Assembly (NCBI GenBank): GCA_021817985.1
Contig: JAKAFK010000015.1
Coordinates: 1-60,069 of the forward strand
Direction: 5' to 3'
Length of the DNA: 60,069 nt
Source: Pseudomonadota bacterium
Lineage (GTDB): Bacteria > Pseudomonadota > Gammaproteobacteria > Burkholderiales > JAKAFK01
The position numbers and the translations under genes were made by a program. This document shows positions 8,303-16,852 of this stretch, one piece after another; position 1 is the first letter of the stretch, and the number at the start of each line of letters is the position of its first letter. The notes beneath the pieces are model-generated. The model saw nothing but the letters and a program-made list of their open reading frames with translations. It ran no database searches and had not been told where the DNA came from.

Positions 8303-9841
8303 ATGGCAATGATGCACAGGCCTTGCGCGCCCCGCGCGCTGCTCCTCGCGATGCTCGCCGTGCTCCCCGTGCCGGCGGTTGCCGGCCAGTGGACGATCAC
8401 GCCCAGTCTGATGCTCGCCGAGACCTACACCGACAACGTCACGCTCGCCCCCCCCGGGCATGCGCAGGCCGACTTCATCACCCAGGTCGACCCCGGCGTG
8501 TTCCTTGTCGGCTCGGGACCCCGCTACCATGCCGATCTGAACTACGTGATGCAAAATCTCATGTATGCGCGCACGAGCGGCGAGAATCGGACCTACAACC
8601 TGCTGAACGCCCAAGGCAATGCGGAACTCATTCCCGAAACCTTCTTCGTGGACGCGAACGCTTCGGTGACGCAGCAGGCCACCTCGCTGCTCAACAGCCT
8701 GGGCATGAACAACACCAATGCCACCGCGAACGTCACCAACACCCGCACCCTCGGCGTCAGCCCCTACCTGGTCCACGACTTCGGCGGCGTCGCGACGGGC
8801 CGGCTCCGGCTGACCGAGCAGCGCTCGAGTTATTCGGGCCTGGGCTCGCTCAACAGCACGAGCTCCGCGGGGGACGTGCTGGTCAATAGTGGAAGCGACT
8901 TCGTCACCACCTATTGGAGTGCCAATTACCACAAGGATCGCATCGACTACTCGGCCACCTCGCAAAACGTCACGTTCGAGCGCTATTCCGGCACGCTGGG
9001 CCACTGGCTGACCTCGACCTTCGCCCTCGAGGGCACGGTCGGCCACGAAAACAACAACTACGTGGTGAGCGGCCCGGCGCCCAAGGGAGGGTTCTGGAGC
9101 GTGGGCGCGCACTGGGTGCCCAGTCGGCGCACCAATCTCGCGGTGTCCTATGGACGGCGCTTCTTCGGCAAGACCTACAGCCTCACCTTCACCCACCAAG
9201 GCCCGGTTGTCCTGTGGAACGTGAGCTACGGCCAGGATCTCGCCACCGCCCAGATGCAGCAGCGCTTCGCCTATGCCGAGAGCAGCGCGGCCTTTCTCAA
9301 CGCGGCGTTGAAGGCGCAGATCCCCAACGATGCCCAGCGCGCCCAGTACGTGCAGAACTACATTGCGCAGAACGGGCTGCCCCTCGAGCTTTCCGGCGCT
9401 TTCCTGCTGCTCACCGACAACGTGTTCCTGGACAAGCACTTCCTCGCCTCGGCAGGCGTCGCGACGGCGAAGACCACGGCGACCCTTGCCGTGTTCAGCC
9501 TCAAGCAGGAGTGCCAGGACTGCCTGGGCGGGGCGGGCGCCATCGCGAGCGGCGATTTTCTGACCAGCACCAACATCAATCAGTACGGCACCTCGGGCAC
9601 CTGGACCTGGCAGTTCCTCCCGCGCACGAGTCTGATCGGCAACCTCGAATTCGCCCGGCTCGAGTTTCCCGACCTGGCGCGCACCGACAACCTGAGCGTC
9701 CTGCGCATCGGCTTCTCCCATGTCATCAGCCCATCGATGACCAGCGGACTCGATTTCCGGCACCAGCAGCGCAACTCGTCGACGGCCTCGGCTTCCTATC
9801 GGGAGAACGCCATCACGGCGCGGCTGTATATGACGTTCTAG
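8303..9841 (+). CDS. XrtA-system outer-membrane beta-barrel protein (TIGR03016-like)
   Basis: Predicted outer-membrane protein of 512 residues. The signal peptide is at residues ~1-28 (hydrophobic core RALLLAMLAVLPVPAVAG). It is followed by ITPSLMLAETYTDNVTLAP, the opening strand typical of PEP-CTERM-associated barrels of the TIGR03016 type. The rest alternates aromatic/polar strands with Ser/Thr/Asn-rich loops and ends ENAITARLYMTF, with a terminal Phe as in many beta-barrels. A hydrophilic insertion (~330-400) contains a CQDC pair. Role in EPS export is inferred from constant location in such loci. It ends 11 bases before the ATPase gene. Confidence 0.88.
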   Translation: MAMMHRPCAPRALLLAMLAVLPVPAVAGQWTITPSLMLAETYTDNVTLAPPGHAQADFITQVDPGVFLVGSGPRYHADLNYVMQNLMYARTSGENRTYNLLNAQGNAELIPETFFVDANASVTQQATSLLNSLGMNNTNATANVTNTRTLGVSPYLVHDFGGVATGRLRLTEQRSSYSGLGSLNSTSSAGDVLVNSGSDFVTTYWSANYHKDRIDYSATSQNVTFERYSGTLGHWLTSTFALEGTVGHENNNYVVSGPAPKGGFWSVGAHWVPSRRTNLAVSYGRRFFGKTYSLTFTHQGPVVLWNVSYGQDLATAQMQQRFAYAESSAAFLNAALKAQIPNDAQRAQYVQNYIAQNGLPLELSGAFLLLTDNVFLDKHFLASAGVATAKTTATLAVFSLKQECQDCLGGAGAIASGDFLTSTNINQYGTSGTWTWQFLPRTSLIGNLEFARLEFPDLARTDNLSVLRIGFSHVISPSMTSGLDFRHQQRNSSTASASYRENAITARLYMTF

Positions 9842-9852
9842 AGGACACGAAC

Positions 9853-10830
9853 ATGTACGAATCCTTCTATGGACTCACCGCAAGGCCGTTCCAGCTCAAT
9901 CCGGATCCACGCTTCTTCTTCGCCAGCCGAGGCCATCGCCGCGCGATGGCCTACCTGGAGTATGGCCTGTCTCAGGGCGAGGGGTTCATCGTCATCACGG
10001 GCGACGTGGGCGCCGGCAAGACCATGGTGATACGCAATCTCTTCCAGACCCTGGCCGAAGAGAAAATCGTGGCGGCACACCTCGTCAGCACGCAGCTCGA
10101 TGCAGACGACATGCTGCGCGTCGTGGCGGCAGGGTTCGGGCTTGAACACCAGGGCGCGACCAAGGCGGCATTGCTGCACGACCTGGAATCGTTCCTGCTC
10201 GCGGTCTTGCGGCAGGGCCAACGCGCCCTGCTGGTGGTGGACGAGGCGCAAAACCTCACGCCCAGGGCGGTGGAAGAACTGCGCATGCTGTCGAACTTTC
10301 AGGCGGGCGACAGGCCGCTCCTGCAAAGCTTCCTGCTGGGGCAGCCGGAATTCCGATACACGCTGCAAAGCGAGGCGCTGCTCCAGCTGCGCCAGCGCGT
10401 GATCGCCTCTTACCACCTCGGCCCGATGGAGGCCGATGAGACGCGCGCCTACATCGAGCACCGGTTGCACACCGCAGGCTGGAACGCCGATCCCGTTTTT
10501 GCGGACGAGTGTTTTGCCGTCATCCACGAACATACCGGGGGCGTTCCCCGCCGCATCAACACGCTGTGCGATCGGCTGCTGCTGTTCGCCTACCTCGAGT
10601 CGCTGCATCAGCTCGATGGCCCAGCCGTGGGCGAAATCATCGGCGAGCTCACGGAGGAAACCAGCTTGCCGGCGGGACCGGCACCGGCCTCGCGCCTTGC
10701 GCCCGCGAGCCCCGTCCCCGATCGCCTGGAGGGGCAGCTCCAGGACATCGACAGGACCCTGCGCCAGTTGGTCACGCTTGCCCGCCGGCTCCTGTTCCGC
10801 GCCTCCGGGAGCGCCACCGAAGGCGCTTGA
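9853..10830 (+). CDS. XrtA-system-associated AAA ATPase (ExeA/GspA-like, TIGR03015-like)
   Basis: Cytoplasmic ATPase of 325 residues. The N-terminal MYESFYGLTARPFQLNPDPRF block is the family hallmark. Walker A is GDVGAGKT (50-57), Walker B is LLVVDEAQ (126-133), and GGVPRRINTLCDRLL is the sensor region. A Pro/Ala linker and a short C-terminal helix follow. The same family includes ExeA/GspA, which work with secretion or cell-wall processes; the precise role in EPS loci is unknown. The ATG at 9853 is the only start that keeps the conserved N-terminus. Confidence 0.92.
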   Translation: MYESFYGLTARPFQLNPDPRFFFASRGHRRAMAYLEYGLSQGEGFIVITGDVGAGKTMVIRNLFQTLAEEKIVAAHLVSTQLDADDMLRVVAAGFGLEHQGATKAALLHDLESFLLAVLRQGQRALLVVDEAQNLTPRAVEELRMLSNFQAGDRPLLQSFLLGQPEFRYTLQSEALLQLRQRVIASYHLGPMEADETRAYIEHRLHTAGWNADPVFADECFAVIHEHTGGVPRRINTLCDRLLLFAYLESLHQLDGPAVGEIIGELTEETSLPAGPAPASRLAPASPVPDRLEGQLQDIDRTLRQLVTLARRLLFRASGSATEGA

Positions 10831-10890
10831 GGCGGATACCGTGCCAGCAAAGCCGTGCCACTCCGGCATGAAGCCTCGGGATCGCTGACG

Positions 10891-11730
10891 ATGGTTATCA
10901 ATGCCCTGACAATCGATGTGGAGGACTATTTCCAGGTGTCCGCATTCGCTCCCTATATCGCGCGCGCCACATGGAATGAGGTACCTCGCCGGATCGAACC
11001 CAATATGGACCGGATCCTCGCGCTGCTCGATGAGCACCGGACGCACGCGACGTTCTTCACCTTGGGATGGATCGCTCGACGCCACCCCGGACTCATCCGC
11101 GCCATCGTCGACGGCGGCCATGAATTGGCGAGCCACGGCTATGCCCATCGGCGCGTCACCGAGCAGACCTGGGCGGCGTTCCGGGAGGACGTGGGGCGCG
11201 CGAAAAAACTGCTGGAGGATATCGGCGGGGTGCGGGTCCTGGGATACCGGGCTCCCAGCTTCTCGATCGGCGAGGGCAATCGATGGGCCCACGATGTGCT
11301 GCATGCGGCGGGCTACCGCTACAGCTCGAGCGTCTATCCGATCCGCCATGACCACTACGGCTGGCCTGCCGCCCCGCGCTTCGCCTTCCGGCCGCACGGG
11401 GAGAAGGGACTGATCGAGCTGCCGGCGAGCACCGTGCCCCTGTTCGGCCGAAATTTGCCGGCCGCGGGCGGGGGCTATTTCCGTTTGTTGCCCTATGTCA
11501 TATCGCGCTGGCTCGTCCGGCGCCTCAATGCGCGCGAGCACGCCCCTTGCATCTTCTACTTTCACCCGTGGGAGCTCGACGCCGGGCAGCCGCGGCTGCC
11601 CCACATCAGCCTCAAGACCCGATTTCGCCACTATACGAATCTCGCCCGCATGCCGGCCAAGATCGGCGCCCTGCTGCACGACTTCCGGTGGGACCGCATG
11701 GATCGGGTCTTCGCGGAGGTGACCGCATGA
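10891..11730 (+). CDS. XrtA-system polysaccharide deacetylase (NodB-type CE4, TIGR03006-like)
   Basis: Carbohydrate esterase family 4 deacetylase, here 279 residues. The family opens with NALTIDVEDYFQVSAF, so the ATG at 10891 is preferred over the in-frame ATG at 10855. Catalytic/metal residues are visible in TIDVEDYF (about 7-14), SHGYAHR (81-87) and YRAPSFS (119-125). HPWELD near the C-terminus supplies a late catalytic His. There is no signal peptide, so it probably acts on the lipid-linked or cytoplasmic precursor, removing N- or O-acetyl groups. The 3' end overlaps the FemAB gene by ATGA. Confidence 0.92.
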   Translation: MVINALTIDVEDYFQVSAFAPYIARATWNEVPRRIEPNMDRILALLDEHRTHATFFTLGWIARRHPGLIRAIVDGGHELASHGYAHRRVTEQTWAAFREDVGRAKKLLEDIGGVRVLGYRAPSFSIGEGNRWAHDVLHAAGYRYSSSVYPIRHDHYGWPAAPRFAFRPHGEKGLIELPASTVPLFGRNLPAAGGGYFRLLPYVISRWLVRRLNAREHAPCIFYFHPWELDAGQPRLPHISLKTRFRHYTNLARMPAKIGALLHDFRWDRMDRVFAEVTA

Positions 11731-12776
11731 CGCGCGCACGGCTTCCAGGCGCGCTCGAGGTCTGCACGCTCAGTCCCGACTGGATGCCGCGCTGGGACGC
11801 GTTCGTGGAGCGCTGCCCCGAAGCCAGTTTCTTTCATCTTTCCGGCTGGCAGCAGGTGATCGAGCGCGCCTTCGGGCACCGCACCCATTTCCTGCTCGCC
11901 CACCGCAACGGCGAGGTGGAAGGGGTGCTGCCCCTGGCCGAGATCCGAAGCCTCCTGTTCGGTCACTCGCTCTCGTCATTGCCCTTCTGCGTCTACGGCG
12001 GACCGGCTGCGGCATCGGACGCCGCCCGGGCGGCGCTGGACGAGACCGCCCAGCAGTGCGCCTCACGGCTTCGCGTCGGGGCGCTCGAATACCGCATGGC
12101 GAAGCCTCTGCATCCGGACTGGGCGATCAGCCGGCTCTATTCGACTTTCCGCAAGCCGATCGAGCCGGAAGTCGAGCGCAACCTCCTCGCCATCCCCCGC
12201 AAGCAGCGCGCCATGGTCCGCAAGGGCATCAAGGCCGGACTCGCGGCGGAACTCGACGCGGGGACGGAGCGCCTGTATTTCGCCTACGCCTCGAGCGTGC
12301 ACAGGCTCGGCACCCCCGTCTTCGGCCGGCACTACTTCCGCCTGCTGAAAGAGGTGTTCGGCAGCCGATGCGAAATCCTGACGGTCCTGCGCGAGCGCCG
12401 GGTCATCGCCTCGGTCATGAGCTTCTACTTTCGCGACGAAGTCCTCCCCTACTATGGGGGAGGCACCGACGAGGCCCGCGAGGTCGCCGGAAACGACTTC
12501 ATGTACTGGGAACTCATGCGTCGCGCGTGCGAAAAGGGCGTGCGCCTGTTCGACTACGGACGCTCGAAGGAAGGCACCGGCGCCTTCGAGTTCAAACGCA
12601 ACTGGGGCTTCGAGCCGCAGCCGCTCTATTACGAGTACCAACTCCATCATGCCAAGGCGGTGCCTGAGGTCAATCCCTTGAACCCCAAATACCGACTCTT
12701 CATCAAGGCCTGGCAAAGACTGCCGCTGTGGGCGGCGAACCTGATCGGCCCGCACATCGTCAGGCAACTGGGGTGA
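11727..12776 (+). CDS. FemAB-family XrtA-associated acyl/aminoacyltransferase (TIGR03019-like)
   Basis: GNAT-fold FemAB-like protein of 349 residues. The start ATG at 11727 overlaps the deacetylase stop (ATGA). Family signatures are SFFHLSGWQQVIERAFGH (N-terminal), IPRKQRAMVRKGIKAGL (central), LPYYGGGTDEA and FDYGRSKEGTGAFEFKRNWGF (near the C-terminus). FemAB proteins add amino acids to peptidoglycan bridges; in EPS loci the acceptor is unproven but could be an amino sugar exposed by the neighbouring deacetylase. That link is inference from gene order. Confidence 0.9.
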   Translation: MTRARLPGALEVCTLSPDWMPRWDAFVERCPEASFFHLSGWQQVIERAFGHRTHFLLAHRNGEVEGVLPLAEIRSLLFGHSLSSLPFCVYGGPAAASDAARAALDETAQQCASRLRVGALEYRMAKPLHPDWAISRLYSTFRKPIEPEVERNLLAIPRKQRAMVRKGIKAGLAAELDAGTERLYFAYASSVHRLGTPVFGRHYFRLLKEVFGSRCEILTVLRERRVIASVMSFYFRDEVLPYYGGGTDEAREVAGNDFMYWELMRRACEKGVRLFDYGRSKEGTGAFEFKRNWGFEPQPLYYEYQLHHAKAVPEVNPLNPKYRLFIKAWQRLPLWAANLIGPHIVRQLG

Positions 12777-12783
12777 GCACGCG

Positions 12784-14049
12784 ATGCAAAACCTGCTCTA
12801 CCTCACCCACCGGATCCCTTATCCCCCCAACAAGGGAGACAAGATCCGCTCCTATCATGTGCTCAAACATCTGAGCACGCGCTATCGCGTCTATCTCGGC
12901 ACCTTCGTCGACACTCCCGCGGACTGGGCACATGCCGATGCGGTACGGGCACTGTGCGCCGACAGCTGCATCGTCAGGCTGCGCCCCTTGTGCGCCCGGG
13001 TGAAAAGCCTGTTCGCCCTGGGCAGCGAACAGGCCCTGTCCGTCCTCTACTACCATAGCCAGCAGCTCAAGCGCTGGGTCGACGACACGCTGCGCACGCA
13101 GGCGATCGACCGCATCCTCGTGTTCTCCTCGGCGATGGCCCAGTATGCGCTGGCGGCCGGGGACGTGCGGCGCATCATCGATTTCGTCGACATCGACTCC
13201 GACAAGTGGCGCCAATACGTCAGCCGCTCGCGCTGGCCGCAGCGCGCCCTCTACGAACGCGAACACCGCTTGCTCGCGCGCTACGAACGGCGGATCAGCC
13301 GGCTATTCGAAGGCTCGCTCTTCGTGTCGCAGGAAGAAGCGCAGCTGTTCAGCCGGTTCGCCCCGGAAACGGCCGCGAAGACGGCCTACTTCGCCAACGG
13401 GGTCGATACGGACTATTTCTCCCCCGCGCGCGATTATGCCCGTCCCTATCCCGAGGGCGCCCAGGTCCTGGTGTTCACCGGGGCGATGGACTACTGGCCG
13501 AACGTCGATGCGGTCGAATGGTTCGCGCACGATGTCTTTCCCCTGATTCAGGCCCGCCACCCCGATGCGTTCTTCTATATCGTCGGCGTTCGCCCCACGC
13601 GCGCCGTGCGCGAACTCTCCCGCCGCCGCGGCATCGTCGTCACCGGCGCGGTCCCCGACATCAGGCCCTTTCTCGCGCATGCGCGGCTCGCCGCAGCCCC
13701 GCTGCGACTGGCCCGCGGCGTCCAGAACAAGGTCCTCGAAGCCATGGCCATGGGCAAGCCCGTGGTGGCCTCGCCCCAGGCCGCCGAAGGTATCGAACCC
13801 GCGGCCGCAGGCTCCCTTCTGATCGCGCAGCACGCCGACGACTACGTATCGCATGCGAGTCGCGTCCTGAGCGGGGCGGAAGCGCTCGCGGGCGCCCTGG
13901 CGCGCGAGCGCATCGTGCGGGCCTATGACTGGACCCGCAACCTGGCCACGCTGGAGGCCTGGCTCGAGGGCGCGGCTGACCGCAGCGCCCCGGGCCGCAC
14001 CTTTGGAGCGGCTCCCGGAAAACTCGCGAGCGAGAGGAGCGCGCGATGA
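12784..14049 (+). CDS. glycosyltransferase, XrtA/PEP-CTERM system (TIGR03087-like)
   Basis: GT4/GT1-type glycosyltransferase of 421 residues. The opening LLYLTHRIPYPPNKGDKIRSYH is characteristic of the exosortase-associated sugar transferase family. The C-terminal nucleotide-sugar domain shows VLVFTGAMDYWPNVDAVEWF and an acidic/Gly region VQNKVLEAMAMGKPVVASPQA (E-x7-E type). The last ~25 residues are Arg/Ala rich and probably disordered. It adds one sugar of the repeat unit at the cytoplasmic face; donor unknown. It overlaps the exosortase gene by ATGA (14046-14049). Confidence 0.92.
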   Translation: MQNLLYLTHRIPYPPNKGDKIRSYHVLKHLSTRYRVYLGTFVDTPADWAHADAVRALCADSCIVRLRPLCARVKSLFALGSEQALSVLYYHSQQLKRWVDDTLRTQAIDRILVFSSAMAQYALAAGDVRRIIDFVDIDSDKWRQYVSRSRWPQRALYEREHRLLARYERRISRLFEGSLFVSQEEAQLFSRFAPETAAKTAYFANGVDTDYFSPARDYARPYPEGAQVLVFTGAMDYWPNVDAVEWFAHDVFPLIQARHPDAFFYIVGVRPTRAVRELSRRRGIVVTGAVPDIRPFLAHARLAAAPLRLARGVQNKVLEAMAMGKPVVASPQAAEGIEPAAAGSLLIAQHADDYVSHASRVLSGAEALAGALARERIVRAYDWTRNLATLEAWLEGAADRSAPGRTFGAAPGKLASERSAR

Positions 14050-15650
14050 ACAACGTGCTAGGCGCTTTCGCCAAACCCGCAGCCGACACGCAGCCACAAG
14101 ACAGCGCCCGAGCCTGGCGGCGCGTCGCGCTCATCGCGGGCATCACCCTCGCGGGCCTCCTGCTCCTCCATTGGCCGGTCGTGAAATTCACGTGGGATAC
14201 CTGGGCCGACAACCAGACGTTCGCCCATGGATTTGTCATTTTCCCCCTGAGCGGCTGGCTCATCTGGCGGCGACGGCGCGAGATCATGGCGCTTTCGCCC
14301 GAGCCCCAGTATTGGGCACTCCTCCTCCTGGCGATGGGCGGCTTCGCCTGGGAGCTCGGATTTCTCGGCAAAGCCATCGTCGTCCAGCAGTATGCGTTGG
14401 TCGCCCTCATTCCGGCGGCCGCACTCGCGCTTTTCGGCTACCGGGTGGTGCGCGCCATCGCCTTCCCGCTCTTCTACCTGTTCCTGGCGGTTCCCTTCGG
14501 GGAGATGCTGATCCCCCACATGATGACCTGGACCGCGAACTTCACCGTCCTCGCGCTCCAGCACAGCGGCGTGCCGGTCTTTCAGCAAGGGCCGTTCTTC
14601 GAGCTGCCCAATGGCGACTGGTCCGTCGTCGAAGCCTGCAGCGGACTGCGCTATCTGATCGCTTCCTACACCCTTGGGCTGCTCTACGCCTACCTGACCT
14701 ATCGCACGCTCTGGCGCCGCGTGCTGTTCGTGGCCGCCTCCGTCGCCGTACCCGTCGTGGCGAACTGGCTTCGGGCCTATATGATCGTCATGATCGGCTA
14801 TCTGAGCAACATGCGTCTTGCGGTGGGGATCGACCACATCATCTACGGATGGATCCTGTTCGGCATCGTCATGGCCCTGCTTTTCTGGCTCGGATCTCTG
14901 TGGCGGGAGGATCTCACGCCGGAGGAAAACGCTTCGGCGGCCGCATCGCCCGCCACGTGCCCCAGGCTTCTCCCGATCGGGCTCGCGGCGGCGGCCGTCC
15001 TCGCGGTGTCGGCCGTGTTTCCTGCCGACGCCCAGTTCCTCGCAAGGGGTCAGGCCGAGCCGGTCAAGGTCGCTCTCGCCGCCCCCCGCCCGGCGCCCGG
15101 GTGGACGCCCTGGCTCGGCCCGGTCACGCCCTGGGTGCCCCATTTCAAGTATCCCCGCGCCACGCTGGAGCGGACGTATGTCGCGCATGGCGCCTTGGTC
15201 ACGCTGTTCGTGTACTACTACCGCGACCAGACCCAGCGCTCCAAGCTGATCCGCTCGCAAAACGTGATCCTCTCCACCAATCCTCAGTACCGCAAGCACT
15301 GGCAGAACATCGGGGAGACGATGCGGCGGCTGCAGCTGGGCGCAGGACGGCTGCACATCGTCGAAAACCGCCTGCGCGGACACCCGCCGCTCCATCTGTT
15401 GGTCTGGCACTGGTTCTGGATCAATCACCGCTTCACGACCAACCCTTACCTCGTGAAGTTTCTCGAAGCCAAGTCCATGCTGCTGGGCGAGGGGGACGAC
15501 GCGGCGCTGGTCGTCATGGCCACCCCTTATGACGGCAAGGGCGATGCGCGCGCGGAAAAAATCCTGCACGCCTTCGCCGCCAGTTGGGTTTCCCCCATAC
15601 GCGCCGCGCTCGAGCGCACGGCCGCACGCGGCCGCGGAGGGAACGGGTGA
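14046..15650 (+). CDS. xrtA: exosortase A fused to EpsI (XrtA-EpsI)
   Basis: Integral-membrane cysteine protease-like transpeptidase that sorts PEP-CTERM proteins, fused to the EpsI (DUF3485) domain; 534 residues. Residues ~35-300 carry about eight hydrophobic segments. The catalytic triad is present: Cys198 in EACSGLRYL, Arg243 in NWLRAYMIV and His264 in GIDHIIYGW. A membrane segment (LLPIGLAAAAVLAVSAVF) then leads to the periplasmic EpsI part (~330-520), with WTPWLGPVTPWVPHF and VFVYYYRDQ-like text. Fusion of the two is a known variant. Translation is coupled to both neighbours (ATGA upstream, GTGA downstream). Confidence 0.95.
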   Translation: MNNVLGAFAKPAADTQPQDSARAWRRVALIAGITLAGLLLLHWPVVKFTWDTWADNQTFAHGFVIFPLSGWLIWRRRREIMALSPEPQYWALLLLAMGGFAWELGFLGKAIVVQQYALVALIPAAALALFGYRVVRAIAFPLFYLFLAVPFGEMLIPHMMTWTANFTVLALQHSGVPVFQQGPFFELPNGDWSVVEACSGLRYLIASYTLGLLYAYLTYRTLWRRVLFVAASVAVPVVANWLRAYMIVMIGYLSNMRLAVGIDHIIYGWILFGIVMALLFWLGSLWREDLTPEENASAAASPATCPRLLPIGLAAAAVLAVSAVFPADAQFLARGQAEPVKVALAAPRPAPGWTPWLGPVTPWVPHFKYPRATLERTYVAHGALVTLFVYYYRDQTQRSKLIRSQNVILSTNPQYRKHWQNIGETMRRLQLGAGRLHIVENRLRGHPPLHLLVWHWFWINHRFTTNPYLVKFLEAKSMLLGEGDDAALVVMATPYDGKGDARAEKILHAFAASWVSPIRAALERTAARGRGGNG

Positions 15651-16834
15651 GCGCGCGGCCCCTCGTCGCCCATGTCGTGCATCGCTTCGCCCTCGGCGGA
15701 ATGGAAAACGGCATGGTCAACCTGCTCAATCACCTCCCGGAAGGCCATTCCAGGCATGTGATCATCTGCCTCGAAGGCTACACGGACTACTGCAGACGCA
15801 TCCGCCGCCCGGACCTCGAGATGTATGCCCTGAACCGCAGAACGGGGATCGATCTGGCGGTCCACAAGAGGACATGGCAGCTCTTGCGCAGGCTGCGTCC
15901 GGATGTGGTGCACACCCGCAACCTGTCGACCCTCGAGACCCAGGCCGTCGCCGCGGCAGCCGGCGTGCGCGGACGCATCCATGGCGAACACGGACGGGAC
16001 ATGTTCGACCTTGACGGCAGGAACCGGCGCTATAACTGGCTCAGGCGCGCCATGGTGCCGCTGGTCACCCGCTACATTGCGGTCAGCCAGGATCTAGAGG
16101 CGTGGCTGACCGGCACTATCGGCGCGCCCGCGCGCAAAGTCGCGCAGATCTACAACGGCGTCGACATCGAGCGCTTCGCGCCGCGCAGTCAGCCAGGGCC
16201 CCGGCCGGGGCCGCCGGGTTTTGCCCCGCCCGGCAGCTTCATCGTCGGGGCCATCGGCCGCATGGCCGCGGTCAAAGACCACGAGACCCTGGTACGCGCC
16301 TTCATCCGCCTGGTGGAAGCCGTGCCCCAGGCGCGCCATCGCCTGCGCCTCATGATCGTCGGGGAAGGACTCGCCCGCCAACGCTGCATGGCGCTCCTCG
16401 CCTCGGCCGGCCTCGCGCACCTTGCCTGGTTGCCCGGAGAACGCGCGGACATCCCGGAGCTCCTGAGCGCGATGGACGTCTTCGCCCTGCCCTCCCTGGG
16501 CGAAGGCATCTCGAACACACTCCTGGAGGCCATGGCCTGCGGCGTGCCCGTCATCGCGACGGATGTCGGGGGAAACCCGGAGCTCGTCGCCGCCGGAGAG
16601 ACCGGCACCCTGGTGCCGGTGGGGGACGAGCTCACCCTCTCCCGTGCGCTTGCGGACTACTTCGCGCATCCCGAGCGGGCCCGGCGCGAAGGGCAGCGCG
16701 GGCGCTCACGCGTCGAGACACGCTTCAGCATGCAGGCCATGGTCGCGGGCTATCTTGCGGTGTACGACGAAGTGCTCGGAGCAAGCGCCCGCCCGCGGCT
16801 CGCGGCCATGCGGGCGCGAAGCTTCAGGCTCTAG
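15647..16834 (+). CDS. glycosyltransferase, XrtA/PEP-CTERM system (TIGR03088-like)
   Basis: GT4-family sugar transferase of 395 residues. The GTG start at 15647 overlaps the exosortase stop (GTGA) and has GGAGGG at 15636-15641. An upstream ATG at 15584 would put ~20 Arg-rich residues ahead of the conserved VAHVVHRFALGGMENGMVNL and is not preferred. HGEHGRDMFDLDGRNRRY and YNGVDIERF are family signatures, and FALPSLGEGISNTLLEAMACGVPVIATDVGGNPE is the donor-binding E-x7-E region. Cytoplasmic role in repeat-unit assembly. Confidence 0.93.
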   Translation: MSARPLVAHVVHRFALGGMENGMVNLLNHLPEGHSRHVIICLEGYTDYCRRIRRPDLEMYALNRRTGIDLAVHKRTWQLLRRLRPDVVHTRNLSTLETQAVAAAAGVRGRIHGEHGRDMFDLDGRNRRYNWLRRAMVPLVTRYIAVSQDLEAWLTGTIGAPARKVAQIYNGVDIERFAPRSQPGPRPGPPGFAPPGSFIVGAIGRMAAVKDHETLVRAFIRLVEAVPQARHRLRLMIVGEGLARQRCMALLASAGLAHLAWLPGERADIPELLSAMDVFALPSLGEGISNTLLEAMACGVPVIATDVGGNPELVAAGETGTLVPVGDELTLSRALADYFAHPERARREGQRGRSRVETRFSMQAMVAGYLAVYDEVLGASARPRLAAMRARSFRL

Positions 16835-16852
16835 GACAAGGAAATCACGCAC

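Noticed and set aside
8228-11739. Long minus-strand ORFs (511 and 633 codons) opposite the barrel, ATPase and deacetylase genes
   Set aside because: They are shadows of GC-rich plus-strand genes: low-complexity Arg/Gly/Gln/Val-rich products with no recognisable domain, whereas the plus-strand genes have clear families and coupled starts.
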